Origin: CAYJLF01 sp964371055
Lineage (GTDB): Bacteria; Eisenbacteria; RBG-16-71-46; CAIMUX01
Direction: 5' to 3'
Assembly (NCBI GenBank): GCA_964371055.1
Contig: CAYJLF010000003.1
Coordinates: 62,001-126,000, forward strand
DNA length: 64,000 nucleotides
Shown one piece after another: positions 8,468 to 18,235 of the stretch (positions within the stretch are counted from its first letter, which is position 1; every line of letters starts with the position of its first letter). Made by a program: the position numbers and the translations under genes. The notes beneath the pieces were generated by a model that saw only the letters and a program-made list of their open reading frames with translations, was not told the origin of the DNA and did no database searches.

Positions 8468-9577
8468 ATGGAGCCGGCCCCGAGGCCGGAGCAGGAGGCG
8501 GCCACGCACGCGGACGAACGGACATCGACCAGCACAGGGTATCAGGCAGCGCCGGGCGAGCGGGAACGGATCCTGGCGGCGGCGGGTTGGGAGAGTGATG
8601 CGCGGCGCCGGCCGATCCTGCGCGAATTGCTGCACGAGGAGATCGAGCGGATCTACCTCTACTGCTATGCCGCCACCCGCCATCGGGCGACAGCAATCGA
8701 CCGCGCGCGGCGCACGCTGATGAGTGCGGCGCGCACCCTCGAGGTCGTGCCGGACGGGTGCCCACTGACGACCTGGTGCTTTTTCCTGCTGGAAGAGGAG
8801 CGGACCAATCCCGCGGTCGAGCCGGATCTCTGGCGGGCTCTCCTGGACTTGACGCGCCGTCAGGCCGAGGGGAAAACGGAACCCCACGGGGCGAGCGGGC
8901 GCATGGGCGAACTCGCGGAGCGCTACTCCGATTACCTCTCCAATCCCTCGGACGCGGAACTGACTTTACGAGCCGATGGCGCAGGGGCGCGCCGCGACCT
9001 GGGGTGTTTCCTCCAGGCGCAGTTCGGCGATGAACCGTGTGAAAGCCGGGTGCGTGGCCCTGGGTGGCGCCAGGCGATCCCCGCGGGATTCTGGCGCAGT
9101 TCGCGCGTGATCGCGACTTTGGTCGTGGTCGTCGCCCTGGCGCTGGCCGCGATTCTCTGGCAGACCTGGAAGGGTCTGGGTGCCCGAAACGGGATGGATC
9201 CGGCCGGGCAGAGCGTCGCCGGATCCGGCGCACCCGCGGCCGAAGGCTGGTCCGGCGCGGTCGACCCCGCCCGCGGCGCGATTTCGTCCGAGGCGACGCT
9301 GCCGGCCATGACCGTGACCGCGGAGTGGCAGGCGAACGGTAGTCTCTCGGTCGGCTGGAAGGCGTTTCCCCGCGCGGAGCGCTACCGCGTCCTCATCCTG
9401 ACGGCGAAGCTGGACACGTTGCGGGTGGCCGCGGGACTCGAGGGCTCTTCATGGCGAGTCGATCCGCGGGCGATCGAGGGTCTCCGCTCCCCCGGATCGT
9501 ACCTGTTCCAGGTGGATGGCTTTGCCGGTGGCTCGCGCATCGCTTCGAGCGGCTTGATCCCCCTCGAGTTGAAGTAG
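8468..9577 (+). CDS. membrane-anchored protein with ECF-sigma-like N-region and Fn3-like C-domain
   Basis: A 369-residue protein. The cytoplasmic N-terminal part (about 30-110) has a helical pattern faintly like ECF sigma region 2 (IYLYCYAATRHRATAIDRARR ending in a Trp-Cys-Phe-Phe-type segment). A second short helical region with a Cys follows, then one membrane helix (about 213-235, VIATLVVVVALALAAILW). The C-terminal domain (about 285-369) is a beta-sandwich-like module (SVGWKAFPRAERYRVLIL... YLFQVDGFA). That module closely resembles the end of the minus-strand protein at 19251. The ATG at 8468 fits the frame, although another ATG at 8464 lies out of frame. The last 129 bp overlap the tail of the opposite-strand gene. 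A sigma/anti-sigma-like signalling protein is speculative. Confidence 0.6.
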   Translation: MEPAPRPEQEAATHADERTSTSTGYQAAPGERERILAAAGWESDARRRPILRELLHEEIERIYLYCYAATRHRATAIDRARRTLMSAARTLEVVPDGCPLTTWCFFLLEEERTNPAVEPDLWRALLDLTRRQAEGKTEPHGASGRMGELAERYSDYLSNPSDAELTLRADGAGARRDLGCFLQAQFGDEPCESRVRGPGWRQAIPAGFWRSSRVIATLVVVVALALAAILWQTWKGLGARNGMDPAGQSVAGSGAPAAEGWSGAVDPARGAISSEATLPAMTVTAEWQANGSLSVGWKAFPRAERYRVLILTAKLDTLRVAAGLEGSSWRVDPRAIEGLRSPGSYLFQVDGFAGGSRIASSGLIPLELK

Positions 9578-12052
9578 CGCGCGGCGAGGTTCCCACGCGC
9601 CACTGGTCCCCCGGTCGGTGGTCTCTCTCCGCGGCCGCTCGAGCCGGTCCCATCCGTACAAGTCGACCAGTTCGCGCGGTTCGGCCAGGCGGAACTCCGC
9701 CCGTCGCTCCATCCGCTGGCGTGCGCGGCGGTCGAAGACCGTCACCCGCAGGCGATACGATCCGGACTCGAGGCCGGATAGCCCCATCGAGCGGACCAGG
9801 TTCCACTGGTTGACCCCGAAGCGGATCAGAGTCTGCGAGAGCCCGCGCATGCTGACGGTGTAGTCGGTCATCCCGTTCTCGTCCAGCCGTTCCAGCGAGG
9901 TCATCAGCTCCACCTCGGTCACGCCCTGGCGGGTATCGAGGTTATACACTTCGAGGAAGTACGCCAGTTGTTCTCCGGGCAGGAAGTACCGGCTGGCGCG
10001 CGGCTGGAAGGCGCCCGCGAAGAGGTCCGGTCCGTGGACGACGAGGCCCGGCCGCAGCACCCGGTCACCCGATTCGGGGAGGGAGTCGGGCAACGGGGCG
10101 AGCAGGATCAGATCGGAAGCGTCGAGCCGGTCTTTCCCGAAGCCTTGAAGCTGCATCGGCTCGCCGTTCTGAACCGCGAAGGCGACGATCTCCCCGGTCG
10201 TGTCGCGCAGCGCCAGGCTCGAGGCGAGCCGCACGGTGCCGGGCTCCAGATCGTCCAGCACGCTCCAGCCGGCGCGGCGCCGGAAGGTGTATTCCAGCGG
10301 CGTGATTGTCTCGCGGTCCAGAACCGTCTCGGCCTCAGAAGTGACGATCCAGGATGAACGGCTCTGGGCGCGATAGAGCGCGGTGCGGGCGCGGGCGACC
10401 CCTTCGTAGCGCAGGCCCTGCATCGGATAGCGCACCGCGTACTCCGGCAAGAAGGTGTCGTACGCCAGCAGGATTCGGATCCCTCCGTCCGCCTGCCGCA
10501 GGCGCGCGGGCGCGGCCCCATAGCGGTATCCCTTGCCGTCGAAGCCATAGTGAAAGAGATGGGGTGGAAAGCGCGGGCCGGTCAGCGAGTCGACCGCCGC
10601 GAAGCGCGACTCGGAGCCATGATCCTGGAAGAGGACGATCATCTCGGTGGAGCCGCTCTCCGTCGGCCAGAGATAGTGGAACCGCCAGGTGCGGTGGATG
10701 TCGAAACGCCGGAGCGGATCGTAGCTGCCGTAGACGGGTTCCCCCCCAAGGGAGATCCACGCGTCGGGCCGGCCGAAGCGCAGGAAGACCTGGCCGGGAT
10801 CGGTGAGCGGCCCGGGAAGGCCGGGATCGACACCGCTCAATGTGAACCACGCCTCACCGACGCGACGTTGGTACTCGATGCGGTTCTCCAGCACCTCCGG
10901 AGTGGCGAGGATCGGGTCGAGGCGGCGCCAGAATCGCTCGATCCACCGGGGTGCGTTCGGCTCCCGATCGAACTCGGCCCGCTGGTCCACGGTCCATAGG
11001 TCCCAGGGGACTTCCATCCACGACGCGAGGGTCCCGAGAGCGGGATGGGCGGACGACAGCTCGACCGCTCGCTGGAGATGCCGGTCAGCCTCCTCGTACT
11101 CGAGGCGCCGTACGGCCAGGATCGCCAGGAGGAGTTCCGCCTGTGCCGTGCTCATCACGTCAGGGTCTCCGCCCGGGTCGGGACGCAGGGCGCGGCGTGC
11201 CGCCTGCGCCGACGCGAAGAGCGAATCGGCCTGGAAGAGCAGGCGGGCCTGCTCGAGCGCGAGCCACGCCGGAGCACGATCCCATCCGCCGTGCCGGGAG
11301 GAGAGGCCGCGGGCGATCCGCAGGGCATCCTCGAGGTGCTCTCGCTCGCGATGCACGGTCCACATCCTCTCGCGTTTGCGGAGAAGCTGCAGCTCGATCG
11401 TGTCATCGTGTCCATGGTCACGGATCCACGACTCCAGCAGGTCGAGTTCGTTCGACCAGTAGCCGCCGAGTTCCTGGGCGGCAGCCAGAATGAGCACCGG
11501 AATCGGGTGATCGGGCATCCATTCCGCCGCCTGCCGGACCTTCTGGACACCCCAGACCCGCTGGGTCGTCTCTCCGGTGCGCATCAGCGCCAGGCCGTGG
11601 CGAAGCTCGAGGGCCGCCGCCTCGCGCACCTTCTCGAGGTCGTCGGGGCGTGCCTGGCCGAAGCGGTGGCGGAGGAGACCGCGCGCACCGATGTCGATGC
11701 GGCCGAAAGCAGCCTCGATCGAGTCGATCTCGGCGTGAACCTCGATCAACCGCCACTCCGGCTCCGGGCCGGGAAGGGATCCGATCTGACGGAAGATCTC
11801 ATCGATACGGGCGAGGAGCTCGGGCGGGGTCTCGTCGCGCGGTTCGAGCAGCCTGCGTTCGGGGAACGGCTCGCGGGCCAGCGTCCCGGATGTCCCTCTG
11901 AGGTCGGCCCTCAGCCACGGTCGGGCCGGGCGATAGGGATCGCGTTCCTTGTGCAGACAGGAGGGTCCAACCAGCGCCGCGAGGCCGAGTCCCGCGACGA
12001 TCAGGAGACGCGGGAGGAGCGGCAAGGCTGTGGCGCGCGGGGAGATGCTCAT
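9449..12052 (-). CDS. GWxTD-domain-like lipoprotein with TPR-like helical region
   Basis: An 867-residue protein. The N-terminal hydrophobic stretch ends in a Cys at about residue 31 (ALVGPSC), which could be a lipobox. Helical, TPR-like repeats occupy about 60-330. A beta-rich region follows whose core (PLTDPGQVFLRFGRPD ... W.FHYLW ... IVLFQD) matches the GWxTD-type domain of large exported proteins in acidobacterial and FCB-related genomes, and a beta C-terminal region ends near 'ELVDLYGWD'. Function in this family is unknown. The last ~65 residues are Arg-rich and lie antisense to the end of the 8468-9577 gene, so the natural C-terminus may be shorter or a stop may have been lost. A TAGAAT -10 lies 21 bp upstream of the ATG. 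Confidence 0.7.
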   Translation of the reverse strand: MSISPRATALPLLPRLLIVAGLGLAALVGPSCLHKERDPYRPARPWLRADLRGTSGTLAREPFPERRLLEPRDETPPELLARIDEIFRQIGSLPGPEPEWRLIEVHAEIDSIEAAFGRIDIGARGLLRHRFGQARPDDLEKVREAAALELRHGLALMRTGETTQRVWGVQKVRQAAEWMPDHPIPVLILAAAQELGGYWSNELDLLESWIRDHGHDDTIELQLLRKRERMWTVHREREHLEDALRIARGLSSRHGGWDRAPAWLALEQARLLFQADSLFASAQAARRALRPDPGGDPDVMSTAQAELLLAILAVRRLEYEEADRHLQRAVELSSAHPALGTLASWMEVPWDLWTVDQRAEFDREPNAPRWIERFWRRLDPILATPEVLENRIEYQRRVGEAWFTLSGVDPGLPGPLTDPGQVFLRFGRPDAWISLGGEPVYGSYDPLRRFDIHRTWRFHYLWPTESGSTEMIVLFQDHGSESRFAAVDSLTGPRFPPHLFHYGFDGKGYRYGAAPARLRQADGGIRILLAYDTFLPEYAVRYPMQGLRYEGVARARTALYRAQSRSSWIVTSEAETVLDRETITPLEYTFRRRAGWSVLDDLEPGTVRLASSLALRDTTGEIVAFAVQNGEPMQLQGFGKDRLDASDLILLAPLPDSLPESGDRVLRPGLVVHGPDLFAGAFQPRASRYFLPGEQLAYFLEVYNLDTRQGVTEVELMTSLERLDENGMTDYTVSMRGLSQTLIRFGVNQWNLVRSMGLSGLESGSYRLRVTVFDRRARQRMERRAEFRLAEPRELVDLYGWDRLERPRRETTDRGTSGAWEPRRALLQLEGDQAARSDARATGKAIHLEQVRSGGAETLDRPRIDSP

Positions 12053-12072
12053 CGATTCGGGTCCTTCGAGGG

Positions 12073-12078
12073 ATTCTA
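12073..12078 (-). promoter_or_regulatory. candidate -10 element TAGAAT
   Basis: TAGAAT on the minus strand lies about 20 bp before the start of the GWxTD-like gene at 12052. No clear -35. Confidence 0.35.
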
Positions 12079-12105
12079 GCCGATCCCGGCCGATCTCGAT
12101 GGCGT

Positions 12106-12111
12106 TATAAT
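12106..12111 (+). promoter_or_regulatory. candidate -10 element TATAAT
   Basis: A perfect TATAAT in the divergent region before the M6 peptidase gene, about 120 bp upstream of its start. No good -35 at 17 bp. Confidence 0.4.
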
Positions 12112-12234
12112 CAGGGGTGCAGGCGCCGCTTTCCTGGCGGGCGGTATTCCCCCGCCGGTCCTGAGCAGAATCATACCAGGGTCGAACGCGTCAGAACGGG
12201 CAGTTCAAGCTCGATGACGGGAGGTGGAACGGTC

Positions 12235-14820
12235 ATGTCGAGGTCTGGCCGGGGCGACACGCCGTCGCGGGCTCTATTGCTGGGAATACTCGTGGCCCTC
12301 CTCCTGCTGGCCGGAACCGTTCCCTTGTCCTCCCACGCGGTTCCGTTCCGACCGGACGTCCTGTCCGCGTTGAAGGCGGAGGGGAGGCTGCCGGCCATCG
12401 TCTCGGCCGTCGCCGAGGCCCGCGCCCGCGGCCTGGATCAACCGCCGGCGACGCCACATCCCTGGGTGCGGCCGGAAGCGGGCGGGCGGGCCATCCCCGA
12501 CCGGCAGGCGATCGTTCTTCTGGTCGACTTCAGTGACAACGAAGCCGACCTGCAGACCTACCCGCCGAGCCACTACGATGCAATGCTCTTCTCGGTGGGC
12601 AGCTACCCGAACGGCAGCATGAGGGACTGGTACCTCGAGAACTCCTACGGCGAGTTCAACGTCACGGGGACGGTCACGGTCTGGTTGAGAATGCCGCAGA
12701 CCTACGCCTACTACGTCGACGGGCAGGCGGGATTCGGGTCCTACCCCCACAATGCGCAGAAGCTGGCCGAGGATGCGGTCGTGGCGGCCGATCCCGTGGT
12801 CGACTTCTCGCAGTTCGACAACGATGGACCCGATGGTGTCCCGAACTCCGGAGACGACGACGGTCTGGTCGACGCGCTCTTCGTGGTCCATGCCGGCCCG
12901 GGGCGCGAGGAGACGGGATCGAACAACGACATCCATTCGCATGCGTGGACCATGGCCCAGCCCCAGAGTGTCGACGGGGTGGTCGCCAGTCGTTACTCCA
13001 TGGAGCCGGAGACCGGCAAGCGCGGCGTCTTCGGACATGAGTTCGGCCACGTGCTGGGGCTGCCCGATCTGTACGACACCGACTACTCCTCCTCAGGTGT
13101 GGGCGACTGGTGCATGATGGCGTTCGGTTCGTGGGGTGGCGGCGGACTGACGCCGGTGCACTTCCTCAGCTGGTGCAAGGCGCGCCTCGGCTTCCTCGAG
13201 CCGGAGACGCCGCGGACGAACCTCGCCGGCGCGTCGATCCCCCAGGTCGAGACGAACCCAGTGGCGTATGCCCTCTGGACGGCCGGTTACCCCGACCGCC
13301 AGTACTTCATGGTCGAGAACCGGCAGCGGGTCGGATCCGACATTTCGCTCCCCGGCGACGGACTGCTCATCTGCCACATCGACGAGAACGCCGCGGGCAA
13401 CCATGACGATTGGCATCCCCTGGTGATGGTCGAGCAGGCGGACGGTCTCGACGAACTGCAGCTCGGACAGGGATCGGACAACGGGGACCCGTATCCCGGG
13501 AGCGCCGGCAACCGCGTCTTCAACCAGACCAGTGATCCGAGCTCGCTCGACTACGGCGGGAACCCCACGCAGGTGGCCGTCACGGCCATCAGCAACTCGG
13601 GCGCGCTCATGACGGCTGACTTCGTCGTGGAGACAGAGCCCTGGTTCGTGATCAAAGGCTACGGCCTGATCGAGCAGGGAGGGAACGGAGACGGCAACAT
13701 CGATCCGGGCGAAGAGTGGGAGATGCCGGTGACCGTGCAGAACCGCGGGGCGGAAGCCGTCGGCGTGACCGGTACGGCCTCGGCGGCGAGCGGCGAGGTG
13801 ACGGTCATCTCCGGCCAGGGTGCGTACGGTGACCTCGAGGCCGAGGCCGAGGCGACCGGAACTCCCCCGTTCCGGTTCGGCCTGGCGGGGACGGCGACAG
13901 CAGATGGCATTCCGGTCACCGTCACCGTCGGCGACCTGGTCGGGCACAGTGTCGGTCTCTCGGTGGTGGTCGGAGTGAACGACCCGCTCGATGTCTTCCG
14001 TTGGACTCACGGCTCGGTTCGCGCGGGCTACGGAGACCAGTGGCACCTCTCCACGCAGCGCAATCACACCCCGGGCGGAAGCTACGCCTGGAAGTGCGGG
14101 GCGGTCGGAGCGGGGAACTACGCCGACCGTGATGACGCTGCCCTAACCACCATTCCGCTGCCGATCGGTCAGGTGACGGCCGTGAGCTTCTGGCACTGGA
14201 TCGACGCCGAGGACGACGCGAACTGGACGGCGTGGGATGGCGGGATCGTCGAGGCCTCGGTCGACGGCGGTGCCTGGATCCAGCTCACGCCGGACGGCGG
14301 CTATCCGTACACGATCATCGCGAATCCGGACTGCCCCTTCCCAGGCGGCACCCCCTGCTTCAGCGGGACCTTCGACTGGGAGCAGGAGCGGATCGACCTC
14401 TCGGGCCTGAGCGGGGACCAGGTGCGACTGCGGTTCCGCTTTGGCAGCGACGGGGCGGTCACCCAGGAGGGCTGGTTCATCGATGATGTCACCTTCGAGG
14501 GGTCGCTTCCCTCGGCGCTGGGTGATCCGGCGGGGGTTGCGAGGCTGTTCCTCGGCGCACCGCGGCCGAATCCCTCTCCCGGTGTGCTGACGATCGACTA
14601 CCGACTCCCTCTCGCGGCGAAAGGACGACTCGAGCTCTTCGATCTCGCGGGGCGGCTGATCCTGAGCCGCGGAGTACAGGGTGCCGGCGCGGAGTCTGCC
14701 GGGCAGCTCCAGTGGGACGGTCGGCTGGTGGATGGAACGCCCGCGCCGAGCGGCGCCTACTTCGTCCGTCTCCAGGCGGGCGACGCGAAGCTCGTCCGGA
14801 AGCTCGTGCTCATCCGATAG
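12235..14820 (+). CDS. secreted M6-family metalloprotease with C-terminal sorting domain
   Basis: An 861-residue exported protease. The signal peptide spans about residues 10-40. The M6 (immune inhibitor A-like) catalytic domain carries the zinc motif H-E-F-G-H-x-x-G-x-x-D starting at His268, with the following Met-turn-like 'CMMAFGSW'. A carboxypeptidase-like or CARDB-type beta region follows (NRGAEAVGVTG), then a jelly-roll/MAM-like domain (WHWIDAEDD ... IDDVTFEG). The last ~95 residues are a FlgD-Ig/T9SS type-A-like domain (PRPNPSPG ... FDLAGRLI ... LQWDGR ... GAYFVRLQ ... LVLIR). I chose the ATG at 12235, which has GGAGGTG upstream, over the ATG at 12214. It probably degrades extracellular protein as a nutrient source. 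The stop is followed 50 bp later by a dehydrogenase gene. Confidence 0.92.
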   Translation: MSRSGRGDTPSRALLLGILVALLLLAGTVPLSSHAVPFRPDVLSALKAEGRLPAIVSAVAEARARGLDQPPATPHPWVRPEAGGRAIPDRQAIVLLVDFSDNEADLQTYPPSHYDAMLFSVGSYPNGSMRDWYLENSYGEFNVTGTVTVWLRMPQTYAYYVDGQAGFGSYPHNAQKLAEDAVVAADPVVDFSQFDNDGPDGVPNSGDDDGLVDALFVVHAGPGREETGSNNDIHSHAWTMAQPQSVDGVVASRYSMEPETGKRGVFGHEFGHVLGLPDLYDTDYSSSGVGDWCMMAFGSWGGGGLTPVHFLSWCKARLGFLEPETPRTNLAGASIPQVETNPVAYALWTAGYPDRQYFMVENRQRVGSDISLPGDGLLICHIDENAAGNHDDWHPLVMVEQADGLDELQLGQGSDNGDPYPGSAGNRVFNQTSDPSSLDYGGNPTQVAVTAISNSGALMTADFVVETEPWFVIKGYGLIEQGGNGDGNIDPGEEWEMPVTVQNRGAEAVGVTGTASAASGEVTVISGQGAYGDLEAEAEATGTPPFRFGLAGTATADGIPVTVTVGDLVGHSVGLSVVVGVNDPLDVFRWTHGSVRAGYGDQWHLSTQRNHTPGGSYAWKCGAVGAGNYADRDDAALTTIPLPIGQVTAVSFWHWIDAEDDANWTAWDGGIVEASVDGGAWIQLTPDGGYPYTIIANPDCPFPGGTPCFSGTFDWEQERIDLSGLSGDQVRLRFRFGSDGAVTQEGWFIDDVTFEGSLPSALGDPAGVARLFLGAPRPNPSPGVLTIDYRLPLAAKGRLELFDLAGRLILSRGVQGAGAESAGQLQWDGRLVDGTPAPSGAYFVRLQAGDAKLVRKLVLIR

Positions 14821-14870
14821 ACGCGCCGGCCGACGATCACGGCGGGACACGGGGAGACGGGACGGGAACG

Positions 14871-15953
14871 ATGCTCGCGCTCTACCTGGCTGATCTTCCC
14901 GCGGGAGCGCGGGAGCACCTCGCCGGTCTCGTCCCGGAGATCGATCTCCGCGTCCTCCCCTCCGCCCTCTGGGCTCCTGTTCCTGACAGCCAGGAGCCGC
15001 TGCCGGTCGTCTCCGCGCCGGGCGGTGCTTACGCAAAGGGAGAGGCCCGCGCGGCCGGCGGCGCGGACGGAGTCGATTCCCCGGCTGCTCTCGCGATCCG
15101 ATGCGAGATCGCGATCGGAGGAGTCGATCCCCCGGGATTCCTGGACGCGGCGAAGCGCCTCCGCTGGTGGATCGTGCCGTTCGCGGGCATCCCGGCGGCC
15201 ACGCGGGCGGCGTTGCGTGAACGGCCCGGCGTGGTCGTGATGAATTCCCATTTCAACGCGCGACACACGGCTGAGCATGCCTGGGCCCTTCTGCTGGCGG
15301 CCGCGAAGCAGATCGTGCCCTGCAGCGAACGATTGCGGCACGGCGACTGGAGGCCCCGCTACGACGCCGAGGGTTCGCTGGGGTTGTACGGTGCAACTCT
15401 CCTCCTGATCGGATACGGCGCCATCGGACGCGCGCTCGTTCCGATGGCGCGCGGCTTCGGCATGAAGGTGATGGCGGTCCGGCGCCGAGCCGTCGCGGCG
15501 CCCGAGTTGGATGCCGTCGGAACGCGCGGGGAGCTGCACTCGTTCCTGGCGCAGGCGGACGCCGTGATCCTCGCCCTTCCGGCCACGGAGAGGACGGACG
15601 GCTATCTGGGCGCGAAGGAGTTCGCCGCGATGAAGTCGGGCGCCATCGTGGTCAATGTCGGCCGCGGCTCCGCGCTGGACGAGTCGGCCCTGCACGCCGC
15701 GCTCGCCTCCGGCCGCCTGGGCGGCGCCGCGATCGATACCTGGTGGGTCTATCCGACGGACGAAGCGGCGCGATCGCGGACGCGTCCATCGCACCTCGAC
15801 TTCAGCAGCTTCTCGAACCTGGTTTTCAGCCCGCACCGTGCCAGCCACGTGCGTCGGCGGGACGAGGATCGGTGGACCGACCTGGCCGGACTGCTCCGTT
15901 CGATCGTCGAACGACGCCCGATCAATGTGGTCGACCTGGAGGCCGGATACTGA
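14871..15953 (+). CDS. D-isomer specific 2-hydroxyacid dehydrogenase family protein
   Basis: A 360-residue cytoplasmic NAD(P)-dependent oxidoreductase. The central Rossmann motif is GYGAIG (in LLIGYGAIGRALVPMARGFGM, at about 175-195), followed by a basic residue pair (RR) where NADP-preferring members often have one. Later family motifs are VNVGRGS.LDE.AL..AL..G.L.GAAIDT and a catalytic-type SPH.AS segment near residue 320. The N-terminal substrate half is poorly conserved, so the substrate is unknown (glyoxylate, hydroxypyruvate or phosphoglycerate are options). The start ATG has a purine-rich GGGGAGACGGGACGGG leader. It is convergent with the S9 peptidase gene. Confidence 0.85.
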   Translation: MLALYLADLPAGAREHLAGLVPEIDLRVLPSALWAPVPDSQEPLPVVSAPGGAYAKGEARAAGGADGVDSPAALAIRCEIAIGGVDPPGFLDAAKRLRWWIVPFAGIPAATRAALRERPGVVVMNSHFNARHTAEHAWALLLAAAKQIVPCSERLRHGDWRPRYDAEGSLGLYGATLLLIGYGAIGRALVPMARGFGMKVMAVRRRAVAAPELDAVGTRGELHSFLAQADAVILALPATERTDGYLGAKEFAAMKSGAIVVNVGRGSALDESALHAALASGRLGGAAIDTWWVYPTDEAARSRTRPSHLDFSSFSNLVFSPHRASHVRRRDEDRWTDLAGLLRSIVERRPINVVDLEAGY

Positions 15954-15980
15954 GGAAGGGGCACGGGGCGCGCCCCTTCC
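15954..15980. terminator. terminator-like hairpin between convergent genes
   Basis: A perfect 9-bp stem (15954-15962 with 15972-15980) with a 9-nt loop, placed directly after the stop codon at 15953 and before the convergent stop at 16000. There is no T tract, so termination efficiency is uncertain. Confidence 0.5.
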
Positions 15981-15999
15981 CGCCCGTCACTTCACGGCT

Positions 16000-18108
16000 T
16001 CACTTCTTCCCCTTGGTCCACTGATCCAACCAGCGAAGGATCCGCTCCAGGCGGTCGATCCGGCGATCGGGACGACCGCCGCGGCTCATGCCGTGCGGTT
16101 CGCCCGGGTAGCGGATGAACTCCACCGGGACGCCCCTCGCCTTGAGGCCGGCCCAGAGCTGCTCGGCCTGTTCGATCGGACAGCGGTGATCCTCCTCCTG
16201 ATGCTCGATCAGAGTCGGCGTCTTCATGTTCTTCAGGTAGCTCAGGGGTGACATCCGGAGATAGTGCTTCGGATCGTCCCAGGGCCCGATGCCGCCGAAC
16301 TCGACCGGCCAGGCGTAGCCGAAGTCGCTGCTGCCGATGAAACTCATGAAGTTCGAGATCGAGCGTGAGGTCACGGCGCAGGCGAAGCGACGGGTGTGGC
16401 CGATGATCCAGTTGGTCATGTACCCGCCGTAGGATCCGCCCGCCACTCCCAACCGCCGCCGGTCGAGGTGCCGCGTCCGGCGCACCACCACGTCGGTGAA
16501 CGTCATGAGATCGTCATAGTCGACGGTTCCCCATCGGTTCAGGATCGCGCTCATATGCTTGGCCGAATAGCCGGTGCCGCCTCGCGGATTGCAGTAGAAG
16601 ACGACGTACCCGGCGGCAGCCAGAACCTGGAACTCGTGGAAGAAGGCGCGGCCGTACTGCGTGGCCGGGCCGCCGTGGATGTACAAGAGGCCGGGATACT
16701 TCCGCGCGCGGTTCAGGCGCCGCGGCTGCAGAATCCAGCCCTGCAGGGGATGGTTGCCGCGTCCGTGGAACCATATCTCGTCCGGCTGCGCCACCTCGCG
16801 GGCGCGGAGCCACTCGGAGTTGAACGCGGTGTGGGTTCGCGGCGTGGCGAGGGAGGCGGGCTTTGCGCCGACGGCGGTCGCTTCCCGGGCTGCCCGCCGC
16901 GCGCGTCCCGCGGCCACCGGGACCGGCAGCGGGAAGCTCCGGATCTCTCCCGGATTGGTCAGGTCGTTCCAGGTGGTGTGGATCCAGCCTCCGGTGAAGT
17001 CGATGGCAAAGTCGATCGCCATGCCCGGTTCGTTCACCACCGGCTCGGGACGGCGGTCCCGCAGGTTGACGCGCCAGATCTCGGTGCTGCCGGCGTTGGT
17101 GACGGTGAAGTAGACCTCGCGGGAGTCGGGGCTCCAGAGGGGAGGTGCCGCGCCGGCCAACCCGGCGGTATCGCTGATGGTCGAGTTCCCGATCTCCCGA
17201 TCCAGCGTCTCTGTAAGACAGATGGGACGGCCGCCGGCGGACGGGGTGACGTAGAGCTTGGTGTGATGGAGATGCCACGGCGCGTTCGGGTCGGGCTGGC
17301 CGAGATAGGCGAGCCAGCGGCCATCGGGGCTCAGGCTGAAATCGGAACTCGGGCCGTCGAAGTTGCGCACCTGTTCGATCGCCCCGCCCCGCGCGGGCAT
17401 CCTCCAGATGTCATACCGCTGGAACATCAGATCGGGGTCGGCGCTGCGGTTGCTGACGAAGTAGATCCACCGCCCATCGGGCGAAAAGCGTGGCTCGTGT
17501 TCGTCATAGTGATCGTCCGACGTGAGCTGCCGGGCCTTGCCGGTCGCGGCGTCGACCAACCACAGATGCGTGCGCCCCTCGGGCAGGAAGCCCGCGCCAT
17601 CCAGTTTGAAGTGGAGGCGGTCGATCACGCGGACCCGCGGCGCTTCGGCCCCCGGTTCTCCCCGCTTCTTCCGGGCCTCGCGCTCCTTCGCCTCCGCGTC
17701 CTGTGGGGTGAACTGGATGACCAGGCGCTTGCCGTCGGGACTCCAGGCGAAGTCGCCGACGTTCCCGCCCAGCGTCGTCAACTGGCGGGCCTCTCCGCCA
17801 TCGACCGGGATGGTCCAGAGCTCCGACTTCTCGGAGCGACCGGAAGTGAAAGCGACGTTACGACCGTCGGGCGACCAGCGCGGGTTCCGGTCGGAGTGCT
17901 TGCCATGGGTGAACTGCCGGACGGACCGGTCGGGAGTCTCCCGGCCGGCCAGGTCGATCATCCACAGATGAGAGAGATTCTTGAGTTGCTCGCGGTCAGC
18001 CCGGGACACGGCCGTGACGAGGCGATCTCCCCGCGGGGAGAGTCGGCAGGCCGAGGGAGAACGAACTTCGTAGATGTCCTCGGGGCGGATCGGTGTTCTG
18101 CGGGGCAT
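16000..18108 (-). CDS. S9 family peptidase (acylaminoacyl-peptidase / dipeptidyl aminopeptidase type)
   Basis: A 702-residue protein with an N-terminal seven-bladed-type beta-propeller of PD40/WD-like repeats (SPDGR.V.F.S..., about 20-400) and a C-terminal alpha/beta-hydrolase. The nucleophile elbow is G-G-S-Y-G-G with Ser559. Asp in 'EEDHRCP' and His in 'EPHGMSR' near the C-terminus complete the triad. It cleaves short peptides from the N-terminus or at acylated residues, and the propeller excludes folded proteins. No signal peptide is seen, so it is probably cytoplasmic. ATG at 18108 is preceded by a perfect AGGAGG; any longer reading frame would add an implausible leader. Confidence 0.93.
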   Translation of the reverse strand: MPRRTPIRPEDIYEVRSPSACRLSPRGDRLVTAVSRADREQLKNLSHLWMIDLAGRETPDRSVRQFTHGKHSDRNPRWSPDGRNVAFTSGRSEKSELWTIPVDGGEARQLTTLGGNVGDFAWSPDGKRLVIQFTPQDAEAKEREARKKRGEPGAEAPRVRVIDRLHFKLDGAGFLPEGRTHLWLVDAATGKARQLTSDDHYDEHEPRFSPDGRWIYFVSNRSADPDLMFQRYDIWRMPARGGAIEQVRNFDGPSSDFSLSPDGRWLAYLGQPDPNAPWHLHHTKLYVTPSAGGRPICLTETLDREIGNSTISDTAGLAGAAPPLWSPDSREVYFTVTNAGSTEIWRVNLRDRRPEPVVNEPGMAIDFAIDFTGGWIHTTWNDLTNPGEIRSFPLPVPVAAGRARRAAREATAVGAKPASLATPRTHTAFNSEWLRAREVAQPDEIWFHGRGNHPLQGWILQPRRLNRARKYPGLLYIHGGPATQYGRAFFHEFQVLAAAGYVVFYCNPRGGTGYSAKHMSAILNRWGTVDYDDLMTFTDVVVRRTRHLDRRRLGVAGGSYGGYMTNWIIGHTRRFACAVTSRSISNFMSFIGSSDFGYAWPVEFGGIGPWDDPKHYLRMSPLSYLKNMKTPTLIEHQEEDHRCPIEQAEQLWAGLKARGVPVEFIRYPGEPHGMSRGGRPDRRIDRLERILRWLDQWTKGKK

Positions 18109-18235
18109 AGGGAACCTCCTTCGCTGGGCCAGCGGGGGAGGATACCGGTTCGGTCCGGTGGTTGCGATGAATCGTTGGTCGCTGCGGGGCGGGACACCGG
18201 GGACCTGACGGAGAGGGTACATGGTGCGATAGGGA

